Shown here piece after piece: positions 7,525 to 22,309 of a stretch of DNA of 64,000 nucleotides. The position numbers and the translations under genes were made by a program. The notes under the pieces are model-generated. The model was not told where the DNA came from, ran no database searches, and worked only from the letters and a program-made list of their open reading frames with translations. Numbering within the stretch: position 1 is the first letter of the stretch; each line of letters starts with the position of its first letter. Source of the stretch: Aquificota bacterium (lineage in GTDB: Bacteria > Aquificota > Aquificia > Aquificales > Aquificaceae); NCBI GenBank assembly GCA_018771605.1, contig CP076324.1:1403700-1467699 (forward strand). Reading direction: 5' to 3'.

Positions 7525-8952
7525 ATGTTTAAAAAGGTCCTTGTGGCAAACCGAGGAGAAGTAGCCCTAAGGATAATAAGGGCCTGTGAAGAGCTTGGTA
7601 TAAGAACGGCTGCTATATATTCGGAGGCGGACACCAAATCTCTTTATGTGAAAAAGGCTGATGAGGCTTATCTAATTCCGGGAGACCCCGTTAGGGCTTA
7701 CCTTGACTATGTAAGGATAGTAGACCTTGCCAAGTCCATAGGTGCGGATGCCATACATCCCGGTTATGGCTTTTTGGCAGAAAATGCAGACTTTGCAAGG
7801 TATTGTGAGAAAAAAGGCATAACCTTTATAGGTCCATCACCGGACCATATAGAGCTTTTTGGTGATAAGGTAAAGGCAAAAAGGGCAATGCAAAAGCTTG
7901 GCATACCAACCATTCCCGGCTCTCCAGACCCTCTTAGAAACTACGAAGATGCCATGCACTATGCAAGGGAGATAGGCCTGCCGGTTATTCTAAAGTCGGC
8001 CTATGGGGGTGGTGGAAGGGGCATGAGGGTGGTCAGAAGCCTTGAGGAACTTCCTAAGCTTTTTGAATCTGCCTACAGAGAGGCAGAGACCTTTTTCGGA
8101 AAGGGTGACCTTTTTATAGAGAAATACCTGGATAATCCAAAGCATATAGAAGTTCAGATACTTGGAGACAAGTATGGCAATGTGGTACATCTTGGTGAAA
8201 GGGATTGCTCTGTCCAAAGGAAGCATCAGAAGATTATAGAAATTACGCCATGCCCCGTTCTTCCCAAAGATATAAGACAGAAGATGCTTGGCTTGAGTGT
8301 AAAGGCTATGATGCAGGTAGGATACTATAGTGCTGGCACCCTTGAGTTTTTGGTGGACCTCAAAAATAAGGAGTTTTACTTTATAGAGATGAACACACGC
8401 CTTCAGGTAGAACATACAATAACGGAGATGGTTACCGGTATAGATATTGTGGAAACTATGATAAGGGTAGCCATGGGAGAGCCTTTACCCTTTACTCAGA
8501 GTGATATAACCTTTAGAGGCTATGCCATAGAGTTTAGGATAAACGCAGAAGACCCGAGGAGAAACTTTGCACCAGCGCCCGGTAAGATAACAGCCTACTA
8601 CTCACCCGGAGGGCCTGGTATAAGGATGGATGCGGGAGTTTACAAAGATTATGTAATACCACCCTATTATGACTCTATGATAGCCAAGATGAGTGTTTGG
8701 GCTCTTAGCTGGGATAGGGTGTTGGCAAGGGCAAGAAGAGCCATAGATGAGTTTATAATAAGGGGAGTTCCCACCAACATACCCCTTCATAGAGAGATCA
8801 TAAGAGACCCAGACTTTATCTCCGGATACTTTGGCATAAGGTTCCTTGAAGAAAAGCTACCCACTTACGACTTTGAAATAGAGGGTGAGAAGGACCCAGA
8901 GACCCTCGCCCTTGCCCTTTCTGCAGCCATCGCAGCCTACTATGGATTGTAA
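7525..8952 (+). CDS. pycA: Biotin carboxylase subunit, PycA-like
   Basis: A 475-residue ATP-grasp biotin carboxylase. It starts with KKVLVANRGE, has the ATP loop GGGGRGMR, and the MNTRLQVEHTITEM and RINAEDP segments. The enzyme carboxylates the biotin of a partner BCCP using ATP and bicarbonate. The C-terminal extension ending in ALSAAIAAYYGL matches that of CfiB at the other end of the window and of two-subunit pyruvate carboxylases, rather than AccC, so a role in pyruvate carboxylation is favoured; acetyl-CoA carboxylase is the alternative. No partner subunit is adjacent. The start at 7525 matches family N-termini. Confidence 0.85.
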   Translation: MFKKVLVANRGEVALRIIRACEELGIRTAAIYSEADTKSLYVKKADEAYLIPGDPVRAYLDYVRIVDLAKSIGADAIHPGYGFLAENADFARYCEKKGITFIGPSPDHIELFGDKVKAKRAMQKLGIPTIPGSPDPLRNYEDAMHYAREIGLPVILKSAYGGGGRGMRVVRSLEELPKLFESAYREAETFFGKGDLFIEKYLDNPKHIEVQILGDKYGNVVHLGERDCSVQRKHQKIIEITPCPVLPKDIRQKMLGLSVKAMMQVGYYSAGTLEFLVDLKNKEFYFIEMNTRLQVEHTITEMVTGIDIVETMIRVAMGEPLPFTQSDITFRGYAIEFRINAEDPRRNFAPAPGKITAYYSPGGPGIRMDAGVYKDYVIPPYYDSMIAKMSVWALSWDRVLARARRAIDEFIIRGVPTNIPLHREIIRDPDFISGYFGIRFLEEKLPTYDFEIEGEKDPETLALALSAAIAAYYGL

Positions 8953-9686
8953 TCCACGCTTACACCTTTGCTCTCAAAGCCAAGAGGGCTTATAACCTTT
9001 ACCGTAAAGCTTGTCTTATCCTTTGGTAGTGGGATTTCAAAGGCAAAGCCTGTAGTCCTTCCTGTTTCCTTTCCCCTCTCGTATATTACAAACTCCTTAT
9101 AGTTTTCTCCATAAAACCAAACAAGGTAAATCTTGCTTTCTCCTGTCCTTACTTCAAGCTTTTCCACCTCTTTTACCACTGGTGGTGGCTTAGGCTTTAC
9201 ACAAACCTCCACAGGCTGGCTTTCCAAGACGCCTTTTATTCCCGTAATGGCATAACACCTCTCCCAATAATCCATTTCAAGCTTAAGGCTATTTTTAAAA
9301 TCCTTGCCCTCTTCCAGATCAATGCTCTTTTCTTTAAGAGGATAAAACCTATAGGTCTCAAAGCCTAAAGGCGTAAGCTTTACAAAATCTTTTTCTTCCT
9401 CCACTTTTAGATGCGGCCTTTCCTCTACCGCCCTTTCTACGCAAAATTTATTAGACTTCCCGCCAATCCTTTCCACCACAAAACAAAAGGCCTCTTTGTT
9501 TTCCTTTATCCAATAATTCCCTACCTTTTCAAAGCCTTTAACCCTTATCTCTCCAGATAGGCTTTTTACATAAACCTTATCACCTATTCTTTTTATGGCT
9601 ACCTCTGGCCCCTTTAGTACCTCTGGCTTTGCCTTTATGCCACAGCCAGCGGAGAAAAGAAAAAGGACCAAAAGGCACCTTTTCAT
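8940..9686 (-). CDS. Predicted lipoprotein, function unknown
   Basis: A 248-residue protein with a short signal peptide and lipobox FSAGC, so Cys15 would be lipidated. The mature part is Lys/Glu/Val-rich and looks mostly beta, with a proline-rich hinge (KPKPPPVVKEVEKL) followed by a C-terminal region that could be a fibronectin-III-like fold (IYLVWFYGEN, FVIYERGKE). I recognise no family. It is the last gene of the long minus-strand run from tgt, overlaps the rhodanese gene by 4 bases and the end of pycA by 13. Confidence 0.75.
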   Translation of the reverse strand: MKRCLLVLFLFSAGCGIKAKPEVLKGPEVAIKRIGDKVYVKSLSGEIRVKGFEKVGNYWIKENKEAFCFVVERIGGKSNKFCVERAVEERPHLKVEEEKDFVKLTPLGFETYRFYPLKEKSIDLEEGKDFKNSLKLEMDYWERCYAITGIKGVLESQPVEVCVKPKPPPVVKEVEKLEVRTGESKIYLVWFYGENYKEFVIYERGKETGRTTGFAFEIPLPKDKTSFTVKVISPLGFESKGVSVDYNP

Positions 9687-10000
9687 TTAGGCGGTCCAGA
9701 CTCTTTCTCGTAAGGCCAGATCAAAATTCCTCCAGCCAGGTTGTATGCTTCGTATCCCATATGTCTGAGGAAGTAAATGGCAAAGGCGCTCCTTTCTCCA
9801 CTTCTACAATAAACTATGTAGGTTTTATCCTTAGGTAAGTCTTTAAAAGCATATCTAAGCTCATCTAAGGGTATAAGCATGGAGTTAGGTATTCTAAGTT
9901 GTATATGCTCCTGAGGAGTTCTTACATCCAAAAGGACCACGTTTTCCTTTTGAAGCATTTCCTTTGCTTCCTGTGGTCCAACCTCTGGTACCTGAAACAT
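9683..10000 (-). CDS. Single-domain rhodanese-like protein
   Basis: A 105-residue rhodanese domain with the active-site loop CRSGERS (Cys65) and the LLDVRTPQEH signature. Such proteins move sulfane sulfur between thiosulfate or persulfides and acceptors, a plausible need in a sulfur-using Aquificales cell. No signal peptide is present, so it should be cytoplasmic. The start has a very strong SD, AAGGAGGTAG. It overlaps the downstream lipoprotein gene by 4 bases. Confidence 0.88.
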   Translation of the reverse strand: MFQVPEVGPQEAKEMLQKENVVLLDVRTPQEHIQLRIPNSMLIPLDELRYAFKDLPKDKTYIVYCRSGERSAFAIYFLRHMGYEAYNLAGGILIWPYEKESGPPK

Positions 10001-10019
10001 GTCTACCTCCTTTATAATA

Positions 10020-11228
10020 TTAATTATATTCTAAAATCGTAAAAGGGCTTTTCCCTGCCAGGTTGAAAAGCTTTGCCCAGAATATTATAAGTTTATAACG
10101 GGCTTCCATCAACTGCCTTTCTGCCTCACTTTTTTCTGCCATGGCGTAGCCAAGGTCAAAAGCCAGCTCCAGCTCATACTCGGACCTTCTAAGAGTAAGG
10201 TTTTCCTCTGCAAATCTGTTTTTTGTATATGCCTCCATCCATTTTGCCCTTAAATACTCCCATTCATAAGGTGCAGAAAGAAACATTAGGTTTATACTCT
10301 GTTCTATACCTTCCTTCTCCCTTTGGATAGATTTTTTAAGATATGTAAGATACTCAACCTTATAGGGCTTTCCCGCATCATAAATGGGCGTGGATAATTC
10401 TAAACCGCTTTTATCGGTTGATATTCTTAGGTTTACTCTTGGTGATATGGTTTGATTGGCTACTTTTAATTCCTCCTCATAGTTTTTAATCTCCATATCC
10501 TTTATCTTCAAGCTAGCATTATTTTTAAGTGCCTCTTCTCTTAACGTAGAAAAGTCCGCAAGGGGTTTTTCCAATTCTTTAAAGGGTAAATCTTCAACCT
10601 CTATAAGTGTTTCGTATGGTATGCCAGCAAGCTGTTTTATCTCAAGAAGTGTGTGGTTATACATGTGTTGTGCATAAAAAAGCTCACTCCTTTTTTCTCT
10701 GAATATGCTTTCCAATCTAAATACCTCATAATCTGTAGCAAGTCCAAGTTCTTTTCTTTCCCTTGCTCTATCAAAGCGCACATAGGCTATAGCCATCTCC
10801 TCCCTCTTGACCTCTGTAAGCTTTTTATATAGATGAGCATCGGCAAAGAGCTTTATTATCCTAAGTTGGATGTCTCTGTTTAGCTGGTCCAACATTATTT
10901 GAGCTATATCTCTTTTTATTCTTGATAGTTCAATCCTAGATTTTGTTTTTTGAAATTCATAAAGAGTGCTTATTATAGATAGGTTAACATTGGTTTTTGT
11001 CTCTTTATTATCCATATCATACAAGATGGAAGCACCTGCGTAAACAATAGGAAGGTAATACCTTTGGGCCAGCTGGTAATCTACCTCAAAGGCTCTTATC
11101 TGCTCCTGCAGTCTTTGAATATCTTTGTTATTTCTTAGAGCGAGTTCATAGACTTTTTTGTAATCTAGGGTTAAAAGTTCTTGCCCAAAGGATAGGCTCA
11201 AAAAAAGAAGAAAAACAAAGTGTATCAT
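10020..11228 (-). CDS. TolC-like outer membrane efflux protein
   Basis: A 402-residue protein with a signal peptide (about 1-15, ending SFGQ) and two related halves of long amphipathic helices, typical of the TolC/OEP family. Repeats of the L..A..N......I pattern occur near the N-terminus (YELALRNNKDI) and again near residue 233 (LREEALKNNASLK). It probably forms the outer-membrane channel of an efflux or type I secretion system, but no inner-membrane pump or adaptor is nearby. It overlaps the thioredoxin-like gene by 4 bases. Confidence 0.82.
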   Translation of the reverse strand: MIHFVFLLFLSLSFGQELLTLDYKKVYELALRNNKDIQRLQEQIRAFEVDYQLAQRYYLPIVYAGASILYDMDNKETKTNVNLSIISTLYEFQKTKSRIELSRIKRDIAQIMLDQLNRDIQLRIIKLFADAHLYKKLTEVKREEMAIAYVRFDRARERKELGLATDYEVFRLESIFREKRSELFYAQHMYNHTLLEIKQLAGIPYETLIEVEDLPFKELEKPLADFSTLREEALKNNASLKIKDMEIKNYEEELKVANQTISPRVNLRISTDKSGLELSTPIYDAGKPYKVEYLTYLKKSIQREKEGIEQSINLMFLSAPYEWEYLRAKWMEAYTKNRFAEENLTLRRSEYELELAFDLGYAMAEKSEAERQLMEARYKLIIFWAKLFNLAGKSPFTILEYN

Positions 11229-11719
11229 CTTGCTTTGTTTTCTCTAATAAACTGCACCAAATTTTTATTTTTGTAATGACCTTCTACTACATACCTACCT
11301 ATGAGTATAAACTCCTGAGGCTCTATATAGCCTGGCACCTTTGCTACCACTTTGCCCTCTTTGTCAAAAAACATAAAGACGGGTGTTAATCTTACACCAT
11401 GTTTTAGAGAGAATTGTCTTTCTGTTAATTTTTTACCATCAAAGTCAATTACTTCATTTGAACCTCTTATGTCTATTTCAATCATGTAGAAATGCTTTGT
11501 ATAGTAATCTCTAACCATATTATTTTGAAAAGTAACTTTTCTCATCTTATCGCAAAAAGGGCATCCTTCCTGATGAAACATGATAAAAAGGAATTTATTA
11601 TCTCTTTTTGCCTCTTCTAGATCTTCTTTAAGGTTTAAAAAGGACGGTTTAAGGAAAGGTATGGTCTCAGCAGAGAAAAGTAATGTAGGTATTATTAACA
11701 TAAGTATGAAAAACTTCAT
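11225..11719 (-). CDS. Exported thioredoxin-fold protein (SoxW/DsbD-gamma-like)
   Basis: A 164-residue protein with an N-terminal signal sequence (about 1-17) and a thioredoxin fold whose redox motif is CPFC at Cys53 and Cys56. The cis-proline region is TPVFMFF. The CPFC motif and extended N-terminal helix (LKEDLEEAKRDNKFLFIMFH) resemble SoxW-like and thioredoxin_2-family proteins that work in the periplasm. It may keep periplasmic thiols or heme-binding cysteines reduced. It lies 4 bases after fliN. Confidence 0.82.
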   Translation of the reverse strand: MKFFILMLIIPTLLFSAETIPFLKPSFLNLKEDLEEAKRDNKFLFIMFHQEGCPFCDKMRKVTFQNNMVRDYYTKHFYMIEIDIRGSNEVIDFDGKKLTERQFSLKHGVRLTPVFMFFDKEGKVVAKVPGYIEPQEFILIGRYVVEGHYKNKNLVQFIRENKAR

Positions 11720-11723
11720 ACTA

Positions 11724-12113
11724 TCATATTACCTCCTTGATTCTTTCCTCCTTTCCAAGTATGTCAATAATCCTAACACCAAACTTATCCTCTATTATAA
11801 CTATCTCACCTTTGGCTATAAGCTTTCCATTTACCTTTATATCAACTGGGGCTTCCACGTTTTGTTCCAGTTCCACCACTGATCCAGTATCAAGGTGGAG
11901 CAATTCTCCAAGCGTAATAACAGTTGAACCTACTACCACTTCCACATGTAGGGGTATATCCAAGAACCTTTTCAGCTTGTCTGATATTTCTGCTTCAACA
12001 TCTTCCTCCTGTTTAACCTCCTGTTTTTGTTGTTCTTGTTTAGATGCTTCTTCTTGTTCCTTTAGGGCAGATGCCCACATATCCATAATATTTTCTTGCT
12101 TTTCTTCTTCCAT
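11724..12113 (-). CDS. fliN: Flagellar motor switch protein FliN
   Basis: A 129-residue C-ring protein. An acidic, Gln/Glu-rich N-terminus of about 45 residues precedes the SpoA domain (IPLHVEVVVGSTVITLGELL through AKGEIVIIEDKFGVRI). FliN forms the lower C-ring with FliM and controls rotation direction and export. It follows fliM by one base. Confidence 0.92.
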   Translation of the reverse strand: MEEEKQENIMDMWASALKEQEEASKQEQQKQEVKQEEDVEAEISDKLKRFLDIPLHVEVVVGSTVITLGELLHLDTGSVVELEQNVEAPVDIKVNGKLIAKGEIVIIEDKFGVRIIDILGKEERIKEVI

Positions 12114-12114
12114 C

Positions 12115-13074
12115 TCAATCCTCCTTTTGTATATGTTTATATATTTTTATTGCCTTCTTCCTTCCCAATTGGCCAAGAAAGGCCAAAAATTTAGAAAGTC
12201 CTTCCACTTTTACTTCTAAAGGCTCTTTTACTGATTTATCAAGTATTATCACATCTCCTTGTTTTAGTTCAAGCAACCTTTTAAAGCTTATCTGTGATCC
12301 TCCAAGTAATACTTCAAGTTTTAAAGGGATTTTTTGAAAAGCTTTTATAGGATCCTTTTGAGCACTCTTGGATTTTATTTCTGTAGTTCCCTTTAGCATA
12401 TCCTTATATGGTGCTATAGATGCCTCTGGTATGGCTAAGTATATGTATCCTTCACTACCTTCTATGATAACTGTAAGCTTGAGCAATATAAACTTTTCTT
12501 TTGCACGAGACACAGTTAACAGTGTTGGATTTGTTTCAATATTTATTGGTACTATCCTTACCTTCATAACAGTACTCCAAGCTAACTCTAGCTCCTGATA
12601 GCACAAATTTAACAGTCTTTGGATAAACCTCATTTCAATTCTTGTAAACTCCTTACCTTCTATCTTGTACTGCTTTGCACTACCGCCAAAAACACTGCTA
12701 ATAACTATGTATATGAGCCTTGGATCAATGGCTATAAGACATTGTCCCCTTAAAGGTTCAATGTTAAAAATTCCTACAGCACACGGTAGAGGGAGCTTTG
12801 CTACAAAGTCTCCAAACCTTACAATATTAACGCTTTCTTTAAATATATCTGGTATGGTAACTATAAGGGATGTAAGCCCTTTTCTTAGTCCATTTATCCA
12901 TCTTTCAAAAATGAGCTCAAGGCCAGCTATCCTACCAGCGGATATATGTTCAAAAAGGGTAAGGTCCAAGGGCTTTATCTTTTCCTCTTCTATAACAGCT
13001 TCCTTTTTTTCTTCTTTTCCAAGAGTTTGGAGAAGAAGGTTTATTTCCTCTTGACTGAGAAGTTCATCCGCCAT
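12115..13074 (-). CDS. fliM: Flagellar motor switch protein FliM
   Basis: A 319-residue C-ring protein. The N-terminal LSQEEINLLL corresponds to the CheY-P binding peptide, the middle domain contains RIAGLELIFERW, and a C-terminal SpoA domain (IPLKLEVLLGGSQISFKRLL) is related to FliN. Presence of the CheY-binding peptide suggests chemotactic control of the motor, although no che gene is in the window. Confidence 0.93.
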   Translation of the reverse strand: MADELLSQEEINLLLQTLGKEEKKEAVIEEEKIKPLDLTLFEHISAGRIAGLELIFERWINGLRKGLTSLIVTIPDIFKESVNIVRFGDFVAKLPLPCAVGIFNIEPLRGQCLIAIDPRLIYIVISSVFGGSAKQYKIEGKEFTRIEMRFIQRLLNLCYQELELAWSTVMKVRIVPINIETNPTLLTVSRAKEKFILLKLTVIIEGSEGYIYLAIPEASIAPYKDMLKGTTEIKSKSAQKDPIKAFQKIPLKLEVLLGGSQISFKRLLELKQGDVIILDKSVKEPLEVKVEGLSKFLAFLGQLGRKKAIKIYKHIQKED

Positions 13075-13076
13075 TT

Positions 13077-14579
13077 TTAACCCTTACTCTTTAACCATTT
13101 TTTCAATATTTTTGCAACCTTGTCTGGTTCTTCTTTTGCAGCTTTAACTATGGTTTCCACAGCTTCAACTTTTTCCGCCTTTACTCTTATCTCCTCAGCA
13201 CCTTCTATAATTTCAAGGCCAGCTATTCCTGTAGGGGCTGGTATGGGGGCTGTTTCTTTCTTTTTTGTAAGCCTTTTCAGCAACATCAACATAGCTATAC
13301 TAAATACAATAACAAGAAAGGCGAGCAAAGCTAGTTTTATGTATTTTTCATAATCAGGTGCGGGCTTTTCAGGCACAGGCCTTTGGAAGGGTATGGCTTC
13401 AACTGTAATGGTATCGCCCCTTTGTTGATTTATGCCTGCAGAAGCTACAACTATCCTTTTTATCTTTTCCATATCAAGGTTCTTTATGTTGGCATCAACT
13501 AACACGCCTATGCTCAACCGCTTAACCTTTATAAGCGGATCAATGGTATAAACTTCCTTTTTGCTCACCTCATAGTTTGTTATAGTCTCGCTTTTTTCTG
13601 TGATAACCTGCCCTCCGCCAGCCACAGCACCCGCTCCTGGTGGTATGTTGGCCTGAGCACCAGGCACACCACCCATACCACCACCCATAGTTCTTTCCTT
13701 CTTCTTCTGCTGGCTTACTATTGCTGTCATATCTGGGTCATACACTTCTTCCTTTTGTTCCCTTTTTGTAAAGTCAAGGTCTGCAGAGACCTTAACCCTC
13801 ACAGAGCCAGGCCCAAGCACATCTTCCAACGCCTTTTGGATTTCCTTCTCAAGCCTTCTTTCAAACTCCAGTTTTAGTTTTAATTCCTTATTACTTATAG
13901 TTTCTTCTTCATCCAAAAGGGCCGTAAGGTCTCTTCCAAGGTTGTCTACCACTACAACCCTTTGAGGTTTTAGCTTTGGGACGCTTGCGGAAACCAAATT
14001 TCTTATTGCTTTTACCTGTTCTGGAGTAAGCTCATGGCCAGGCTTTAGCTTTATAAACACACTGGCGGTAGGCTCCTCCTCTTCTCTTACAAAAATAGAC
14101 TTTTGGGGCATGCCTATGTTTACCCTTACATCTTCCACTCCTTCCATTCTGAGGATAGTCCTTGCCAGTTCACCCTCCACAGCCCTTTTGAAGTTCACTT
14201 GATTTTGAAAATCGGAAACACCTATATTATTTTTGTCAAAGACTTCATAACCAACTATGCCTTTACTGGGAATGCCCTTTGCAGCAAGCTTAAGCCTTAT
14301 GTCCCTTGCCTGGCTTTCTGGCACCAATATACTTCTTCCGTCTTGGCCTACCTTATAACTCACACCTTCTTTGTCAAGTTCTGCCATAATGGCGGACATA
14401 TCCTCTTGAGAAAGGCCTGCGTAAAGGGTGGTATAGCTTGGCTTTGTGGCAAGGGTTGCTATTAGGATAAGAAGGACAAGGGCAAGGGTGGGAATGCCAA
14501 CCACAAGAAGTTTTTGAGTAAGTGGAAGGCTTGTAAATTTATCCCTTAGGGTGTTTATTACCTCCCTAATTTCGGCCAT
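13077..14579 (-). CDS. fliF: Flagellar MS-ring protein FliF
   Basis: A 500-residue MS-ring protein with membrane helices near residues 24-45 and 418-440, ring-building modules between them (SYTTLYAGLSQEDMSAI, LARTILRMEGVEDVRVNIGMP), a Gly/Met/Pro-rich loop near 300-325 and a C-terminal acidic tail ending KVAKILKKWLKSKG that should bind FliG. fliG, usually the next gene, is missing and fliM follows directly. Confidence 0.94.
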   Translation of the reverse strand: MAEIREVINTLRDKFTSLPLTQKLLVVGIPTLALVLLILIATLATKPSYTTLYAGLSQEDMSAIMAELDKEGVSYKVGQDGRSILVPESQARDIRLKLAAKGIPSKGIVGYEVFDKNNIGVSDFQNQVNFKRAVEGELARTILRMEGVEDVRVNIGMPQKSIFVREEEEPTASVFIKLKPGHELTPEQVKAIRNLVSASVPKLKPQRVVVVDNLGRDLTALLDEEETISNKELKLKLEFERRLEKEIQKALEDVLGPGSVRVKVSADLDFTKREQKEEVYDPDMTAIVSQQKKKERTMGGGMGGVPGAQANIPPGAGAVAGGGQVITEKSETITNYEVSKKEVYTIDPLIKVKRLSIGVLVDANIKNLDMEKIKRIVVASAGINQQRGDTITVEAIPFQRPVPEKPAPDYEKYIKLALLAFLVIVFSIAMLMLLKRLTKKKETAPIPAPTGIAGLEIIEGAEEIRVKAEKVEAVETIVKAAKEEPDKVAKILKKWLKSKG

Positions 14580-14582
14580 ACC

Positions 14583-14864
14583 TTATACCTGCATTCTGTT
14601 TAGTTCTTGGTAGGCCTCAAGTAGCTTGTTCCTCACTTGAATAAGTAAATTTAAAGCTACGCTTGCCTTTTCAAATTCAATGACCATCTGATGTAGTGGA
14701 ATATCTGCACCTTTTAAAACAGCTTCCCTTATTGCCTTTGCCTTTTGTTGTTCTTGGTTTACCCAGTGTAAAAACTTACCAAGCTCTTTTAAGAAATCTC
14801 CCCCTTCTGCCTTTTTTGGATCAAACTTCTCTCTTAAAAAGCCGTCTATTTGCCTTATCTCCAT
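14583..14864 (-). CDS. fliE: Flagellar hook-basal body protein FliE
   Basis: A 93-residue rod-base protein joining the MS-ring to the rod. The ending FEKASVALNLLIQVRNKLLEAYQELNRMQV carries the conserved FliE pattern (hydrophobic-Q-hydrophobic-RNK..EAY.E..RM.V). It overlaps flgC by 10 bases and precedes fliF by 3. Confidence 0.92.
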   Translation of the reverse strand: MEIRQIDGFLREKFDPKKAEGGDFLKELGKFLHWVNQEQQKAKAIREAVLKGADIPLHQMVIEFEKASVALNLLIQVRNKLLEAYQELNRMQV

Positions 14865-15271
14865 AGCTCTAAGGTCCTTTGGGCCATTTCTCTTGTTGTT
14901 TTAAAGGCGTTTAGGTTTGCCTCATAGCTTCTCATGGCTGAGATCATATCAGCCATCTCCTTTACAAGCTCCACGTTGGGGTATCTCACAAAGCCTTCTG
15001 CGTCTGCCCTTGGGTTGGTTGGGTCAAAGACAATCCTAAAGGGTTCTTGAGATTCTCTTATTTCCCTTACAATTACAGACACATAACCCTTTTGAAGGCT
15101 CTCTGGACTTTCTACTGCTTCAAAGACAGGTTCCAGCTTTCTAAAAGGTTCTCCTGCGGTCCTGTAAGATTCAAAGTTGGCTATGTTGCTGGCTACTGTG
15201 TTCATCCTTATCCTTTGTGCATACATACCGCTGGCAGATATTTGAAAGGCTCTAAAGAGGTCCATCATCAT
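14855..15271 (-). CDS. flgC: Flagellar basal-body rod protein FlgC
   Basis: A 138-residue proximal rod protein with the rod-family N-terminus (AFQISASGMYAQRIRMNTVASNIAN) and the C-terminal rod motif (MISAMRSYEANLNAFKTTREM). Three consecutive Met codons at the start leave the exact start open by one or two residues. It overlaps flgB by 4 bases. Confidence 0.94.
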   Translation of the reverse strand: MMMDLFRAFQISASGMYAQRIRMNTVASNIANFESYRTAGEPFRKLEPVFEAVESPESLQKGYVSVIVREIRESQEPFRIVFDPTNPRADAEGFVRYPNVELVKEMADMISAMRSYEANLNAFKTTREMAQRTLELWR

Positions 15272-15636
15272 CTTCCCTCCCTTATAACCGTTCTTAGCTT
15301 CTCAAGGCTTCCTGTGGCAAACCTCATATAAACCTCATAGGCTATCCTGTTTTGACTTAGTTTTGCCATCTCCTCCTCTATGCTAACATCGTTTAAGTCG
15401 TTGCCAGTTAGCCTTTTCCTTATTTCAAAAACCTTAAAATCTTCAGAAGCCGTAGGCTTTATATGCCTATCTCTTGTTGTCTTAAGATTTTCGGGTACAT
15501 CCAAGCTAAAAGCCACATCCTTAGCCTTGTAGTTGGGTGTGTCTGCATTGGCAAGGTTGCCAAGTATTACCTTGTGCCTTTTCCATGTGTAGTTAAGGTA
15601 GGGCATAACCTCCCTTACATCCTTGAATATATCCAT
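15268..15636 (-). CDS. flgB: Flagellar basal-body rod protein FlgB
   Basis: A 122-residue proximal rod protein, with the GNLANADTPNYKAKDVAF signature and a C-terminal AKLSQNRIAYEVYMRF helix. It is the first flagellar gene of the run, in the order flgB-flgC-fliE-fliF-fliM-fliN, and starts 4 bases after the upstream TPR gene, so it is probably in the same transcript. Confidence 0.93.
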   Translation of the reverse strand: MDIFKDVREVMPYLNYTWKRHKVILGNLANADTPNYKAKDVAFSLDVPENLKTTRDRHIKPTASEDFKVFEIRKRLTGNDLNDVSIEEEMAKLSQNRIAYEVYMRFATGSLEKLRTVIREGR

Positions 15637-15640
15637 CCTA

Positions 15641-21282
<5,642 letters not shown>

Positions 21283-21307
21283 ATTTATTCTTTTGTGGAG
21301 GTCTAAG

Positions 21308-22309
21308 ATGATGGAGCAAAACATACCTCTTATAGAGCTTTTGAAGGAAGAAAAGGGTCCAATTCTAATAGCAAGCCATGAGAATCCGGATGCGGATACA
21401 TTGGGTAGCGCCTTGGCCCTATACCTTTTCCTGAAGAAAAAGGGTAAAAATGTGGTGGTGGGTTGCAAGGATAAGGTGCCACACTTTTTGGACTTTTTAC
21501 CTGGAGCAAGCGACGTTATAAGGCTTCCAGTGGAGGACATATTTAGCCTTGCCATAGTGGTTGATGCCAGTGGCTTTTCCCGTGTGAATGCGGAAGTAAA
21601 GGCCTTCAGAAGGGCAAGGATAGACCATCACATAGGTGGAGAGTTTTATGGAGAGTATGATTACATAGATCCCGATGCGCCCTCTACCACTTCTCTCATC
21701 TACAGGCTTTTGTGTGCTTGGGACAAGTCCGCCATAGATGAGGATATAGCGGAAAACCTTTATGCAGGCCTTGCTACCGATACGGGCTTTTTCAAATATT
21801 CTAATACTACTGCGGAGACCTTTGAGCTTGCAAAGGAGCTTGTAGAGCTTGGTGCAAAGCCCAATTGGACCTATGTAAACTTTGCAGAAAGGGAGAGTAT
21901 AAACAAACTAAGGTTAATATCCAAGGTTTTGGAAACTCTTACCCTTCATGAAGATGGCCTTGTGGCAGGTATAACTATTTTTGATAGGTTTTTCAAAGAA
22001 ACGGGGTGTGAGTATTCGGACAGCGAAGGCCTTGTTAACTATCCAAGGTCCCTTGAAGGAGTGGAGGTGGCTTATGCCATCATTGAAAAGCCAGAGGAGA
22101 AGATTTGGAAGGTATCACTTAGGTCCAAAGGTAAGGTGGATGTGGCAAAGATAGCAGAAGAACTGGGTGGTGGTGGCCACAAGTATGCCTCCGGTTGTAA
22201 GATAAAGGCTAACAGCTACGAGGAGGCTATGGACCTTCTTTTGAAGGCCATAAAGAGAGGCTTGGAAAGGGAAGGGCTAATAAAGTATGCCGTAGGCCAA
22301 AAGGCCTAA
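21308..22309 (+). CDS. nrnA: DHH/DHHA1 phosphoesterase, NrnA-like oligoribonuclease
   Basis: A 333-residue protein with the DHH family motifs: ASHENPDADTLGSA near residue 22, VVDASG, and RIDHHIGG, plus a C-terminal DHHA1 domain ending GGGGHKYASGCKI. NrnA-type enzymes degrade nanoRNAs and dephosphorylate 3',5'-bisphosphate nucleotides such as pAp. Of the adjacent ATGs at 21308 and 21311, both follow GGAGGT; an ATG at 21233 would lie inside ileS. The 3' end overlaps ydcF-like by 33 bases. Confidence 0.88.
   Translation: MMEQNIPLIELLKEEKGPILIASHENPDADTLGSALALYLFLKKKGKNVVVGCKDKVPHFLDFLPGASDVIRLPVEDIFSLAIVVDASGFSRVNAEVKAFRRARIDHHIGGEFYGEYDYIDPDAPSTTSLIYRLLCAWDKSAIDEDIAENLYAGLATDTGFFKYSNTTAETFELAKELVELGAKPNWTYVNFAERESINKLRLISKVLETLTLHEDGLVAGITIFDRFFKETGCEYSDSEGLVNYPRSLEGVEVAYAIIEKPEEKIWKVSLRSKGKVDVAKIAEELGGGGHKYASGCKIKANSYEEAMDLLLKAIKRGLEREGLIKYAVGQKA

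Noticed and set aside
7990-8415. Minus-strand 141-codon open frame inside pycA
   Set aside because: Antisense shadow of the biotin carboxylase core; composition not protein-like.
14103-14465. Plus-strand 120-codon open frame inside fliF
   Set aside because: Cys/Phe/His-rich shadow translation with no start signals.
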